From the NCBI GenBank assembly GCA_033239005.1, contig BSQZ01000078.1, positions 1,003,542-1,067,541 of the forward strand: a stretch of DNA of 64,000 nt, written 5' to 3'. Under the pieces are notes generated by a model. That model worked only from the letters and a program-made list of their open reading frames with translations. It was not told where the DNA came from and searched no databases. The position numbers and the translations under genes are program-made. Positions 18,756 to 29,480 of the stretch are shown piece by piece; the stretch's first letter is position 1; each line of letters opens with the position of its first letter. The stretch is from Lamellibrachia satsuma. Taxonomy: Eukaryota > Annelida > Polychaeta > Sabellida > Siboglinidae.

Positions 18756-18926
18756 CGAGCCTCTGGCGAGGTGGACGTACCACCCGTAAGCTCGCGACCT
18801 CTGGCGTGATGGTCAACATCCGCAAGTCGCCTCGTCATCATCGTCGATCACCCTCGAGCCTCTGGCGAGGTGGAGACACCCCTAAGCTCGCGACCTCTGA
18901 CGCGATTGTCAACATCCGCAAGTCGA
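18756..18926 (+). ncRNA. hairpin array 2 (four internal-loop hairpins in two tandem pairs)
   Basis: Four hairpins follow one plan: outer stem, CTCTGGCGN, inner stem, about 5-nt loop, inner stem, CGYAA, outer stem. H1 18756-18794: CGAGC/GCTCG with inner GGTGG/CCACC. H2 18794-18830: GCGAC/GTCGC with inner GATG/CATC. H3 18855-18890: CGAGC/GCTCG with inner GGTG/CACC. H4 18890-18926: GCGAC/GTCG with inner GAT/ATC. H1+H2 and H3+H4 are tandem duplicates with a period of about 97 bp. The stems differ from those in array 1 but stay complementary, while the internal-loop bases are constant: the signature of a conserved RNA structure. The array lies just after the last gene of the right block. Confidence 0.65.
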
Positions 18927-19240
18927 GTCATCATCATCGTATTCGTCATATTCATCGTAGTCGTAGTGGTGATATTACACGCTACCTTTGATGTATCGCC
19001 ATGCTGCTTGTGTTGTTCAATAAAATACGTGTGCACTCGTACCATACCGTGTTGCGTTGATTTCTCGTCTCCATTAGTCCCTTTGATAGTTGGTAATTAA
19101 CGACCCTATTCTTAATTGCTGCGTATGGGTGGGCACTCCGTCAGGGATAAGATCGCAAAGGTCTACTGGGTGGGGTTACGACAGTTAGGGTTAGCTCCAG
19201 CAGTCGACAGCAGGCGTTAGGGTTAACATCCCAATCAAAC
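18927..19240. other. right subterminal region of the Polinton
   Basis: No gene. Holds TCATCATCATCG-type repeats and AATAAA at about 19020, which could be a polyadenylation signal. From 19150 it has GTTAGGGTTAGCTCCAG sub-repeats that echo the terminal repeat. Confidence 0.5.
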
Positions 19241-19413
19241 AGTTGGGGTTAAGACCGTTAGGGTTAGCTCCAGTCGCCAGGGGCCGCTCTAGGTGGATAT
19301 ATGTCGCCGCTATGAGGCGCTTTGGCTACCCAGAAGGCTCTGCGACCGGAAATGACGTCATCACTCCCTACTGGTCGCCTCTTTTGATGTTTCATTTCCA
19401 CCCCTTAACTACT
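19241..19413 (-). repeat. Polinton right terminal inverted repeat
   Basis: Reverse complement of 4314-4486 over 173 bp with about 11 mismatches and no indels. Contains TGACGTCA. Ends CCTTAACTACT. Confidence 0.93.
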
Positions 19414-19419
19414 TGCGTG
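19414..19419. repeat. target-site duplication, right copy (TGCGTG)
   Basis: Follows the right terminus directly and is identical to 4308-4313. Confidence 0.85.
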
Positions 19420-19891
19420 GAGACTACATAACATATTCACGTACGACAGTTCGTGCTAAAAGACCCCCATCTACTCACAAAGAACACAGGAGGGAGTGTA
19501 CTCATTGCAACCTTTCACTAATGCATAAGGTGTCATGGGTGAGCAACCAAACATTTTGGAGGATAGGTGAAGCATTCAGAGCCCAGCCAGCGGGCGTCGT
19601 ATTCGCCCACAGGCGTTGGCAACAACATGTTGGATCCTTTTAAAAGAGTTCTTTTTCAACCGATTGTTTTTACCTAATTTATGTAGTGAGACTGTAAGGG
19701 AACCACTCGAAACTCGCCTAGCCTGAACTCTTTATTGACTTGAACTAATTGATATTCCGGTCAATATATGTATTGTGTTTGAGCCAGGATGTCCCAAAAA
19801 TGCAGTCATGTCGTAAACTGGTTTATTGTGTAATATGGTACGATGTCGTTTCCATAGTTAACCTATTATTCAATATGGTGAAGTCACGTAC
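19420..19891. other. intron flank of six-cysteine exon copy 5
   Basis: About 19640-19890 matches the left flanks of copies 1-3 (ACTGTAAGGGA..., CCGGTCAAT..., AAACTGG... in the same order). The rest is unrecognised. Confidence 0.5.
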
Positions 19892-20002
19892 CGTCACAAG
19901 TCTGTGATTCGTTGTTGTAGCTGTAGCCGTCATTACAGTGATCGTAGTCGCATTTTCCGGGTCCGTTTGTGACACACCGTGCACAGTTCGTGTCACACAC
20001 CG
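19892..20002 (-). CDS. six-cysteine exon, copy 5
   Basis: This 111-bp phase 1-1 exon on the minus strand has acceptor TTTGTTGCAG and donor GTACGT. All six cysteines, GPGKCD and NDGYSY are intact. It lies right of the Polinton and is the most upstream copy in transcript order. The next upstream exon is not identified. The nearest compatible one (phase 1 at its end) is the signal-peptide exon at 50682-50766, which would need an intron of about 30 kb; that link is inference. Confidence 0.72.
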
Positions 20003-21442
20003 CTGCAACAAATAAAACGCGTTTTAACACTGTAGGTTTTTGTATTGCCAAAAAATTATTTAGTTATGTTGAAGCCCAAGATTAAGGCAAATTTGATTTT
20101 TGTTTAGCCATACGCAAGAAGGGCAGCCAAAGGTGGTGGACAGAAATTAACACCTGATTTAGGAAGAATCAGTGGATGTAAACGAGCTACCGACGGTGTG
20201 ATTTGGCTCTTGGGTCTCTCACAGAGACAAGCATGACTTGTTATATCTCATACAAGGCTGAGACAATCAGCGGTTAGTACTACTGATTTATTATCTACGC
20301 AGATGTGTTATGGGTGACTAATTATAAATGTATTAAATATTATGTTCTGCCTTTTGACAGGGCCAAAATGTTCGCAGCGTTTAGTTGGTTTTTCTTTGCT
20401 ACGCTGTCTGGCACAAGCGTCCAGTTTAAATTTCATTTCATCACGGATACGGAAGGTTTCATGGATCTTCTCGTGAAATAAAAACACCTTGCATAGACTA
20501 CTTTGCTTGTGTGTAATTTCCTACTGACCTTGACCTGTCTCTGACGACGAGTTGCCAAAACGTCGCCATGCGTTCGGGTTCTTGGCTGAAAGGAAAGAAA
20601 CTCAACCCAAGTGCCTGTATACACGAAGGTGTATATCTCGGTTGAAGCGTCAAAACAATGAAAGTTTTTTTTTCAACACTAGTGGTTGGTTGGAAATTAC
20701 ACTAACGTCTATCACACAACATTTTTCACAACTTTTATTGTTTTGTTCCTCGACATATAATATTATGTTTTTGAAGAATCAAAACAATAAAAAAAATTGT
20801 TTATTTGTTAGAAGATAGTGTAATAGACACATATATGCACAACTCAGATCATGTGTACACTCAACGTTGGGTAGAACCAAGTGTGTTAAATGAATAAAAT
20901 AACTTTAATTTATTTAACTCTTGTCGTCCGAGATACGTTGATTTTTGCAGAAACAGTACAAGCAGTTTATTCTAGTTGCAAGTAAAAAGCCGCCTAATCA
21001 TTCCTTGACTATATTAGATTGTGTTACTATACATCTAATTATATACGTGTAAAGATTACTTTGAGCAATTCTCTATACAAAACCGCTGACATTTTTTTCT
21101 TCTGAATTGTATGTTGCGATTTGAACAGCTGTAACAGTGTTTTTATTATTTCAGCAACATCGTTTCTAATTTTTCTCGAAATAAGGAGTGCACTTGTTCA
21201 AGTACCAAAAACTAAAAACTTAATTTCAACAATTGAATCATTGAATGAAATACACTTGTTTTTTTTCTATTCATATAATTACTTGCGCTGTGTGCCTGTT
21301 TCTGTGCCATTCTCGACAAAATATTTACAAGTTTATAGAAACATCATCGAGTCCATTTTACGACGCACGGAAGAACGACGTCACGCGAAATTAAAAAGTC
21401 AAACAAAAGTATTCCTGCTCTGTGTTGAAATTGTTTTACATT

Positions 21443-21443
<1 letters not shown>
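20003..21443. other. no gene recognised
   Basis: AT-rich sequence with short accidental frames only. No splice-flanked exon or domain was found. Confidence 0.4.

Positions 21444-21522
<79 letters not shown>
21444..21522. repeat. (AT)n microsatellite
   Basis: About 79 bp of uninterrupted AT. Confidence 0.95.
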
Positions 21523-21524
<2 letters not shown>

Positions 21525-23239
21525 AATAAAATAGTTATGCTACTTAAAAACGAAAACGATATTGTGGTGTACATTATGTTGATTTATAGAACGTCAATGA
21601 AATACTGCTGAGTTAATGCGGAAATAAAACAATGCGTCATAAGGCATAGAGCTCATAAGCCCTTTTATGCACTTGCAATCTCAGAAAATGGCCTACCTAG
21701 CGCAGGTAGGACGACAAGTCCCCCGACTAGACCGAGCAGTAGAGAGGTGGCCAAGAGCGTCAGGAGACAACAGCAAGGCGCCACCCACCACGCGCCGCAC
21801 CGTCGCCGCGGCCGCTTCTCCGTTTTCTCCGTTTCGTCCGAGTACTGAGTCTCTCTATCCTGCGGGTAACTCGGGAAGCCAGAGGTCACCCAGAACAACG
21901 GGCGGTAGACACGGGGCCTGTACAAGTAGTAATACATGGTCGGCGTTGCTGAAAGACAAAGTAGAACATGGTTGACGTAGTTGAAACACAAAGTTGTACA
22001 TGGTCGGTGTGGCTGAAACACAAAATAGTATAATTATGGTCGACGTGGCTGAATCACACAAAGTAGAACATGGTCGGTGTGGCTGAAACACAAATTAGTA
22101 TATGGTCGACGTAACTGAAACACAAATTAATACATGGTCGACGTGACTGAAACACGAATTTGCACATGGTCGGTGTGGCTGAAACACAGACAGAAGTACA
22201 TGTTCGACGTGATTGAAACACATAATCGCACGTGGTCGACGTGGCTGAAAGGTGGCGATGGGCTGCAAATCAAAAGACAGGACATGGTAAACGTTGTTGA
22301 GGCACAGTTAGTAATAATAAATAATAATAACATACAAACCGTTTACATAGTGCCATATTAAGGGAGTGTTCTGTGTTTTACATCACACTATTAATCAACG
22401 TATATTTATTTTAAAGACATATTTTAAATGTCAGTATAAGACATTAAAGCCAAACAATAAATGTAAGACATCTGTATATAAAATATTCGGCGTGGAACAT
22501 ATAAAACATGGTACAACTTTAGAAACAACGGTACATACTAAACATAATTACAAAAGCTCCTGATTACGTTCAAAGCAGTTTATATAAAACAAAACTCTTA
22601 AATGATCGTCTAAAAACAGTAATATTAAAAATCTCAATAAGACTGACTGGCAGATTGTAGCTGAAATATAAAATAGTTCGCGTCGACATCATTGAAACCC
22701 AAAGTACTGGAAAGTCGGTGTCTGAAATTTAAAGCAGTCACTGTTGACAAGGTTGAAACGCAAAGTAGTATAAACTAGATTATGTCATAATTAAGTTGCC
22801 CGGTGTTGCACGGGAGAAAGGGCAGTCACGTTTTGGTAGGGCAGTGCCAATGAAGTGATAGATACAACTTCATGCCGCCAAAACATGTACCAATGTCGAT
22901 TTCACGAAGAAACTGATGCTGACATTTAACGTAGATCATGTAACTCGGAACAATCGTAGAAAACACGGCTAGCGTTGCAAACAATTGTACGTAACTACGA
23001 ACTAGTATTGTTCCAAACGTCCACATCAGTTATTTCGTAAAATTGCCACCCCGGGATTTTTTTATAGACATACCAATGGGCCCTGGAGCACGCCTATACA
23101 ATGTTAACAACATGTGTGCAAAACTAAAGGAGATATTTGGAAATAGACAGACAGAGACATACAAACAAACACGGACACAAACTGTTTTATAGTATAAATA
23201 ATAATAATAACAACAACAATAATAATAATAGCAATAATA
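21523..23239. repeat. repeat-rich stretch with minisatellite 21930-22260
   Basis: A GC-rich patch (about 21690-21900) is followed by tandem GTGGCTGAAACACAAAGTAG units, the same family as at 1-2.85 kb. From 22260 the sequence is AT-rich and non-coding. Confidence 0.55.
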
Positions 23240-25055
23240 ATTATAGCAATACATTACATCCAAACCTTATGTTATAATAACGATAGCAAGAGTCACAAAC
23301 AAATGTTTTGATGCCGATAATGATAACAGCAAACGCAGAAGATGCACTCACGTCAAGTTGAGATTCATTGTAAGATCGTACGGTTGGCAGCTGAGACGCT
23401 CGTTGAATGCCACCGTTCAACGTTGTCGCTGAACCTAACTCCACTCGAGTGTCCTAATCGCGTTGTTTACATTGTTCGGCGTTGACCCTCAGCGACGGAA
23501 CGACATAAAAACTATATCTCAGAAGCAGCACCTTCAGAGCGAATGTTTATCAACAGATTGCGTAGTTGCGGACGCCCATGTCTCTGTTGCTATTCACGGA
23601 GAGGACGCCCACGTCGTTTAGTATATGGTCTCGCTTCGCCTGGTATTTACACTGGTGTCAGGGAGGCTCGGATCCTTTGATGTCAACGTTAATTGTTCGT
23701 CTTATGGGAAAATGTCAACCACGCCTGTGGATATCTATATCACAAACATCTAAGCCACCTTAATTATACGTAGAACATAATCCTTGTCAGAAAGATCTAA
23801 GAGAGGAATGAATGTTTACATAATATTGAATGAGTGCTCTGCCAGATAGTACAGATTGTGTGATCGAATTGTCAACAGTGGGTTGTAGTCTTGTATCTAC
23901 TGACCCCGGAGGAGTGTACTTTGTCATACTTTTAACAAGCGTAATGCTCGTCCATTTACATATGGTAGTTATAAAATACAACCCGACCGTTTATCCTTAT
24001 GATTTCAATGTAACTTCTTTCCAGTACAGTTGGTGTACATTAAATAATTACCATGGATTAATAAATGACAGTTATTATTTCCACAACTCTAAGTATATGC
24101 AGTTTATGTTTACACTTTTTTATACGACGTATCAAGTCTCATGAAGCTGGGCTTGTTTATACGCCGTTTATACCTGTTTATACGCCGTTTATACCTGTTT
24201 ATACGCCGTTTATACCTGTTTATACCTGGGTCTGTTTCTACATTAAAACCTATAGCTGCAGGTGATTCCATTTATGGGTGCATGCTCTTTTCTGAATATG
24301 AAGAATTCGTCTCCTGTTCTGGAATTGAAGAAGTCACAGGGCAGCGTGCTACCCTTTTCCATTTAAATTGGATAGAATAGACGTTATCCTGTGTGAATTT
24401 ATTGCAACGTTAGTGGCACTTTGGCCCAGGATGCCACTCGAGATTGTGCCAGTATGCCATCCTTGAGAATGTATGTAACTGACCCCCAAATGCTTTTAGA
24501 CAAATATACCCTTATCAAGTTGAGCGGATTAAAATAAGCCTATATAACCTCTTCCGTGCTATCTAGCGTGTTAAACCCGCTCGCAGTTGAAAGTTTGACC
24601 CGCAACCGATTCAGCAATTAGGACATGTTTTATCATATAAGCTATATTTTTGGGCTACGTAATCCACCCATCTGCAATTTTGTCAAAACTTTGGTCTTCT
24701 TTGAATGTGTTTGGCACTCTGGACGACCACAAGTGTTCGCTAGAAAACCAGCAATTTACACTGTGATATATACGTTACACAACGTCCCTTGACGGCATGC
24801 TGTGTTCAAATTGGCATACCCGCCCCTTTCAGCCAACAAAAAGGGTTGACGGCTTAAATAATTCTTATAGGTTCAGCTATCAGCACCTTTACAACTGCAG
24901 CCACCGCCTCCACCGACAATACAACACTCGCCCTGCTCAATTTCACGGTGACACCCAATCACCCATTCTAGTTGTTTGCGGTTTCCTTACTGCATTTTTT
25001 TACCCCTCCGTAAGTTTTTCTTCACCCAGCCATCTATTACTTTGGTCTTAACCTT
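23240..25055. repeat. tandem segmental duplication, copy A (1.8 kb)
   Basis: Starts near CCTTATGTTATAATAA and runs to ATTACTTTGGTCT, directly followed by copy B. Contains three 21-bp units (TTTATACGCCGTTTATACCTG) at about 24155-24220, where copy B has one. No convincing gene. A short Arg-rich frame (about 23540-23690) is partly conserved between the copies but changes frame. Confidence 0.75.
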
Positions 25056-25552
25056 ATGTTATAATAATGACAGCGAGAGCCACAAACAAATGTTTTGATG
25101 CCGTTAATGATAACAGCAAACGCAGAAGAATCACTCACGTCAAGTTGAGATTCATTGTAAGATCGTACGGTTGGCAGATGAGACGCTCGATGAATGTCAC
25201 CGTTCGACGTTGTCGGTGAATCTAACTCCACTCGAGTGTCCTAATCGCGTTGTTTACATCGTTCGGGGTCGACCCTCAGCGACGGAACGACATACACACT
25301 ATACCTCAGAAGCAGCACCTTCAGAGCGAATGTTTATCAACAGATTTCGTAGATGCCGACGCCCGTGTCTCTGTTGCTATTCACGGAGAGGACGCCCACG
25401 TCTTTTTTTAAATGGTCTCGCTCCGCCTGTTATTTACACTGGAGTCAGGGAGGGTCGGTTCCTCTGCTGTCAACGTTAATTGTTCGTCTTATGGGAAAAT
25501 GTCAACCACGCCTGTGGATGTCTACATCGCAAACATCTAAGCCACCTTAATT
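25056..25552. repeat. tandem segmental duplication, copy B, left part
   Basis: Matches 23240-23765 (for example GATCGTACGGTTGGCAGATGAGACG and the TATTCACGGAGAGGACGCC block). Interrupted by a CR1 at about 25553. Confidence 0.75.
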
Positions 25553-26953
25553 AACAAGATTTAACAAGATTGCCATCCCAAACAGCAAGTTCCAGATGTC
25601 AAAGTGGACAAGGAAGCCATTGGCTTATCGAGAGCCCAACAATTTTCTTATCTATGTGTAGCCCAACCTTATCAAATATCTGTCAATTCTATTTTTAAAC
25701 GTATTCACACTACTAGCATTAACACAATTATTTGGCAGTTTTTTTCCATTCATTTATCACCCTCTGTGAGAAAGAGTACTTTCTCATGTCCAACATACAC
25801 TGCTCCTTAACTAATGCTGCTTTGTTTCCTCTTGTTCTACTGCCTTCTTTAAGTTTGAAGAACATATTCCTATCAACATCCTCATAAACGTTCGCTATTT
25901 TAAATACTTCTATTTGGTATCCTCTTAGTCTCCTGGTCTCTAGTGTTGTCAAACCACATTGTGATAAGCGACTTTCATAACTAAGGTCTCTCAATTCTGG
26001 AATCATTTTGGTTGCTCTTCGTTGTATTCTTTCTAGCTTGGCTATGTCCTTTTTACGATACGGCCTCCATGCTTGAATACAATATTCCAAATGTGGTCTA
26101 ACCATTGCTTTATACAGGGGTACAATTAGCTGTTTCTTCTTATACATGATAGTTCTCCTAATTAGCCCTATAATTTGATTTCCCTTTGAAGCAGCAATCC
26201 CACATTGCTCTGAAACTTTCATGTCAGCACTAAGTGTTACTCCTAAGTCCTTTTCTTGTGTGGGTCTACCTAGTACAGCATCCCCCATTTTATATTCTTC
26301 GTCCATGTTTCCATGCCCTATGTGTATACACTTGCACTTCTCAAACTTTAGTAACATTTGCCATTTATCTGACCATTTAACTAATTTATCTAGATCATCC
26401 TTTAAAGGTTGTTTATCTGTATCATTTGTAACCTTTCTAAATACTTTTGTGTCATCTTCAAATTTGAGTACTTTGCTAGATATGTCATCTTCTAGATCAT
26501 TTATATGTATATTAAAAACAGTATAGGGCCTAATACTGATCCCTGTGGTACCCCACTCAAAACCGATTTCCAGTTTGAAATCGTCTACTCTTACTCTCTG
26601 TCTTCTGTGTGTAAGCCACTTTTCTATACAGTTGATTACATCATTACCTATACCATGGGCTTTTAGTTTAAGTATCAATCTTAGTTTAAGTATCAATCTT
26701 TATCGAAAGTTTTCTGAAAATCTAAATAGACAACATCCACTGGTGACCCGTCTTCTACCCACTTTTTAATTTCTTCACAAAAAACATGACCTTGCTTTTA
26801 GGAACCCATGTTGAGATGTATTTATTAAATTATATTTTACAAGGAATTCCACCATGTGGTCTCTAATTATTGTTTCGAGTAATTTACATATAACTGATGT
26901 TAAACTCACTGGTCTGTAATATTCTGGCTTGTTCCTCGGTCCCTTCTGAATTA
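25553..26953 (-). mobile_element. 5'-truncated CR1-type LINE inserted in copy B
   Basis: A minus-strand RT frame (25728-26696, 322 residues) includes LKAHGIGNDVI, an FEDD box in place of the usual A/F-A-D-D, KDLGVTLSADMKVSEQCGIAASKGNQI and the C-terminal RRATKMIPELRDLSYE. These are typical of CR1-family elements and closely match the copies at 35.6 kb and 42.3 kb. The 3' end has ACAAGATTTAACAAGATT, i.e. terminal short repeats on the minus strand. Truncated at the 5' end near 26953. It is flanked on both sides by copy B sequence that is continuous in copy A, so both insertion borders are visible. Confidence 0.85.
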
Positions 26954-28212
26954 GACGTAGAACATCATCCTTGTCAGAAAGATCTAAGCAAGGAATGACA
27001 GTTTACATAATATTGAATGAGTCCTCTGCCAGATAGTACAGATCGTGTGATCGAAATGTCAACAGTGGGTCATAGTCTTGTACCAATTGACCCCGGTGGA
27101 GTGTACTTTGTCATAATTTTAACAAGCGAAATGCTCGTCAATTTACAACCCGATCATATATCCTTATGATTTCAATGTATCTTCTTTCCAGTACAGTTGG
27201 TGTACATTAAATAATTACCATGGATTAATAAATGACAGTTATTATTTCCACAACTCTAAGTATATGCAGTTTATGTTTACCCTTTTTTACGACGTATCAA
27301 ATCTCATGAAACTTGCCTTTTTTATACGCCGTTTATACCTGTTTATACCTGGGTGTGTTTCTACATTAATACCTATAGCTGCAAAGTGAATCCATTTATG
27401 TGGGTTAACTCGTTTCTGAATCCGAAGACTTCGTCTCCTGTTGTGAAATTGAAGAAGTCACAGGGCAGCGTGCTACCCTTTTCCATTTAAATTGGATAGA
27501 ATAGACGAAGTAATGCCTTATGGGTATACTCCATGACGTTATCCTGTGTGAATTTATTGCAACGTTAGTGGCACTTTGGCCCAGGATGCCACTCGAGATT
27601 GTGCCAGTATGCCATCCTTGAGAATGTATGTAACTGACCCCCAAATGCTTTTATACATATGTCACAAATATACCCTTTTCAAGTTGAGCGGTTTAAAATA
27701 AGCCTAAAATATAACATCTTCCGTGCTATCTAGCGTGTTAAACCCGCCCGCCTTTGAAAGTTTGACCCGCAACCGATTCAGCAATTACGACATATTTTAT
27801 CATATAAGCTACATATTTGGGCTATGTAATCCACCATCTGCAATTTTGTCAAAACGTTGGTCTTCTTTGAATGTGTTTGGCACTCTGAACGACCACAAGA
27901 GTTCGCTAGAAAACCAGCCATTTACACAGTGATATATACGTTACACAACGTCCCTTGACGGCATGCTGTATTCAAATTCGCGTATCCGCACCTTTCACGC
28001 AACACAAAGGGTTGACTACTAACTGGCTTAAACGAAAAACATGATATAATTCTTACAGGTTCAGTTATCAGCACCTTTACAACTGCACCCACCACTTCCA
28101 CCGACAATACAACACTCGCCCTGCTCAGTTTCACCCATTCTAGTTGTTTGCGGTTTCCTTACTGCATTTTTGTACACCTGCGTAAGTTTTTCTTCACCCA
28201 GCCATCTATTAC
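26954..28212. repeat. tandem segmental duplication, copy B, right part
   Basis: Matches 23766-25040 (starting ACGTAGAACATCATCCTTG) with small indels, including loss of two 21-bp units. Ends ATTACTTTGGTCT, where the hairpin at 28213 begins. No gene. Confidence 0.75.
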
Positions 28213-28269
28213 TTTGGTCTGCACTAACAGTATCTTGTTCTAAACAAGATACTGTTAGTGCAGACCAAA
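28213..28269. repeat. perfect 27-bp inverted repeat with a 3-nt loop
   Basis: 28213-28239 (TTTGGTCTGCACTAACAG...) is exactly complementary to 28243-28269, with CTA between them. It sits at the end of duplication copy B and is absent at the end of copy A. It could fold as a 57-nt hairpin in DNA or RNA. Confidence 0.9.
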
Positions 28270-28600
28270 CAATAAATATTTGTTTTTAGCTATGTGTTTA
28301 ACATACCAAATACTGGATAAATGTGTCCGGCACCAAGACGCACCAATGTCTCCGTTTGTCTTACAAACAGCTCTCACACAGTGTCACAACATATCTACTC
28401 AATCCTGTCTACGCAGCATCCGTGTCGGCGGTGGCCGCCTTAGCCTGCGGTGCGGGTGTTTTTAATTAACTTGCCAAATAGATGACATTGCTGGCTTTGC
28501 CTTCGTGCTGGCGTTCGTCAAATATTAATCGTGTGTATGATGTAATGTTACATAATAGTAGACATAGTAGCATATTAGATAGAATGTCGGATCCCAAATC
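28270..28600. other. nothing recognised
   Basis: A short frame at 28280-28465 without domain. A GC-rich patch at 28420-28460. Confidence 0.35.
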
Positions 28601-29480
28601 AAGTTAGTAATGCTGAATGATGATGTGATTTACTTAGATTTTTCAAAGGTCTTTGATACTGCACCTCAGAAATAATTGATATATAAATTAAGACAATATC
28701 ATGGTATTAATCACAAAGTGCTGTTATGTATTCAATCTTTCCTAGCAGGTACACGGCAGAGCCACAAGGCTCCTTTACTATGTTTGTTATAATATGTAAA
28801 CGATCTACCAAATGGTAAATCTGCTAAAATGGTTCGCGATGATACAAAACTCTACTTATATAGTTATCTATTGGTTGACTGTGAAGCTCTCTAACATGAT
28901 CTAAACAAACGTTCAGTTTGGTAAAAAATGTGCTATTAAATTGCAATGCCACTAAATATGTAGTACTTAAAATAAGACAAAACCTTAATTATGCATAAAC
29001 ATTAGGTGGAGAAATATTAGAAGTTGTAGAAGAACAAAAGGATTTAGGAATCACCATTTATGTAAACCGAAAACCAAGCACCCACATCAAGTATATTACA
29101 ACAAAGGCAAATCTGCGCATAGGACTAATTAAACGATGCTTTGAAAGCAGATCGGAAGATAATATAAAGATATTATATATATATAAATATCTCAGTAACC
29201 TAAACAGGAAAAACCAAGAGCATTTTCTTTCTATCAGTGTAGCAGCAATCCGGGGGACACAGCATAAAGCTAAAGAAGACGTACTGCCGTACAGAGATCA
29301 GTAAACCCTTCTTCATAAACCGTGTCATTGATTGTTGGAACAAACTTACTGAAGAAGTCGTTCAGCTCCTACTCTGAACACCTTCAAGAAGAAATTGAGA
29401 TATCTAGTCACCGGCTGAAAGAGACTACACAACCATATATACCAGGACGTTGGTACGAGTCATCATATTGCTGCCGTTTC
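28601..29480 (+). mobile_element. decayed LINE reverse transcriptase remnant
   Basis: Conceptual plus-strand translation, with many stops and frame changes, shows the RT landmarks in order: DVIYLDFSKVFDT (about 28620), YVNDLPNGKSAKM then DDTKLYLY (about 28795-28860), LGIT (about 29045) and a C-terminal SAPTLNTFKKKL (about 29355-29400). This is a CR1/Jockey-like pattern. Too degraded for expression. Confidence 0.6.

Larger units (their letters stand above)
4314..19413. mobile_element. complete but decayed Polinton/Maverick element
   Basis: The element is 15,100 bp, begins AGTAGTTAAGG and ends with its exact complement, with a 6-bp target duplication. It carries the diagnostic gene set: PolB N-terminal region, retroviral-type integrase with chromodomain, penton, pVI-like protein, major capsid and adenain-like protease. 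A LINE of about 2.0 kb lies inside. The DNA polymerase core is deleted and no FtsK/HerA-type packaging ATPase was found, so this copy is non-autonomous. The terminal repeats differ at about 11 of 173 positions by eye, which, with the many disrupted genes, points to an old insertion. The left third carries accessory genes. Confidence 0.95.

Noticed and set aside
9211..18926. Hairpin arrays as hammerhead, twister or other known self-cleaving ribozymes
   Set aside because: The required cores (such as CUGAUGA/GAAA, or the twister and twister-sister loop sequences in the right order) are not present. The structure is reported as an unassigned motif.
21344..21574. Candidate CRISPR-like or other regular array
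   Set aside because: It is a plain (AT)n run. No direct repeats with unique spacers of constant length occur in the window, and the genome is animal.
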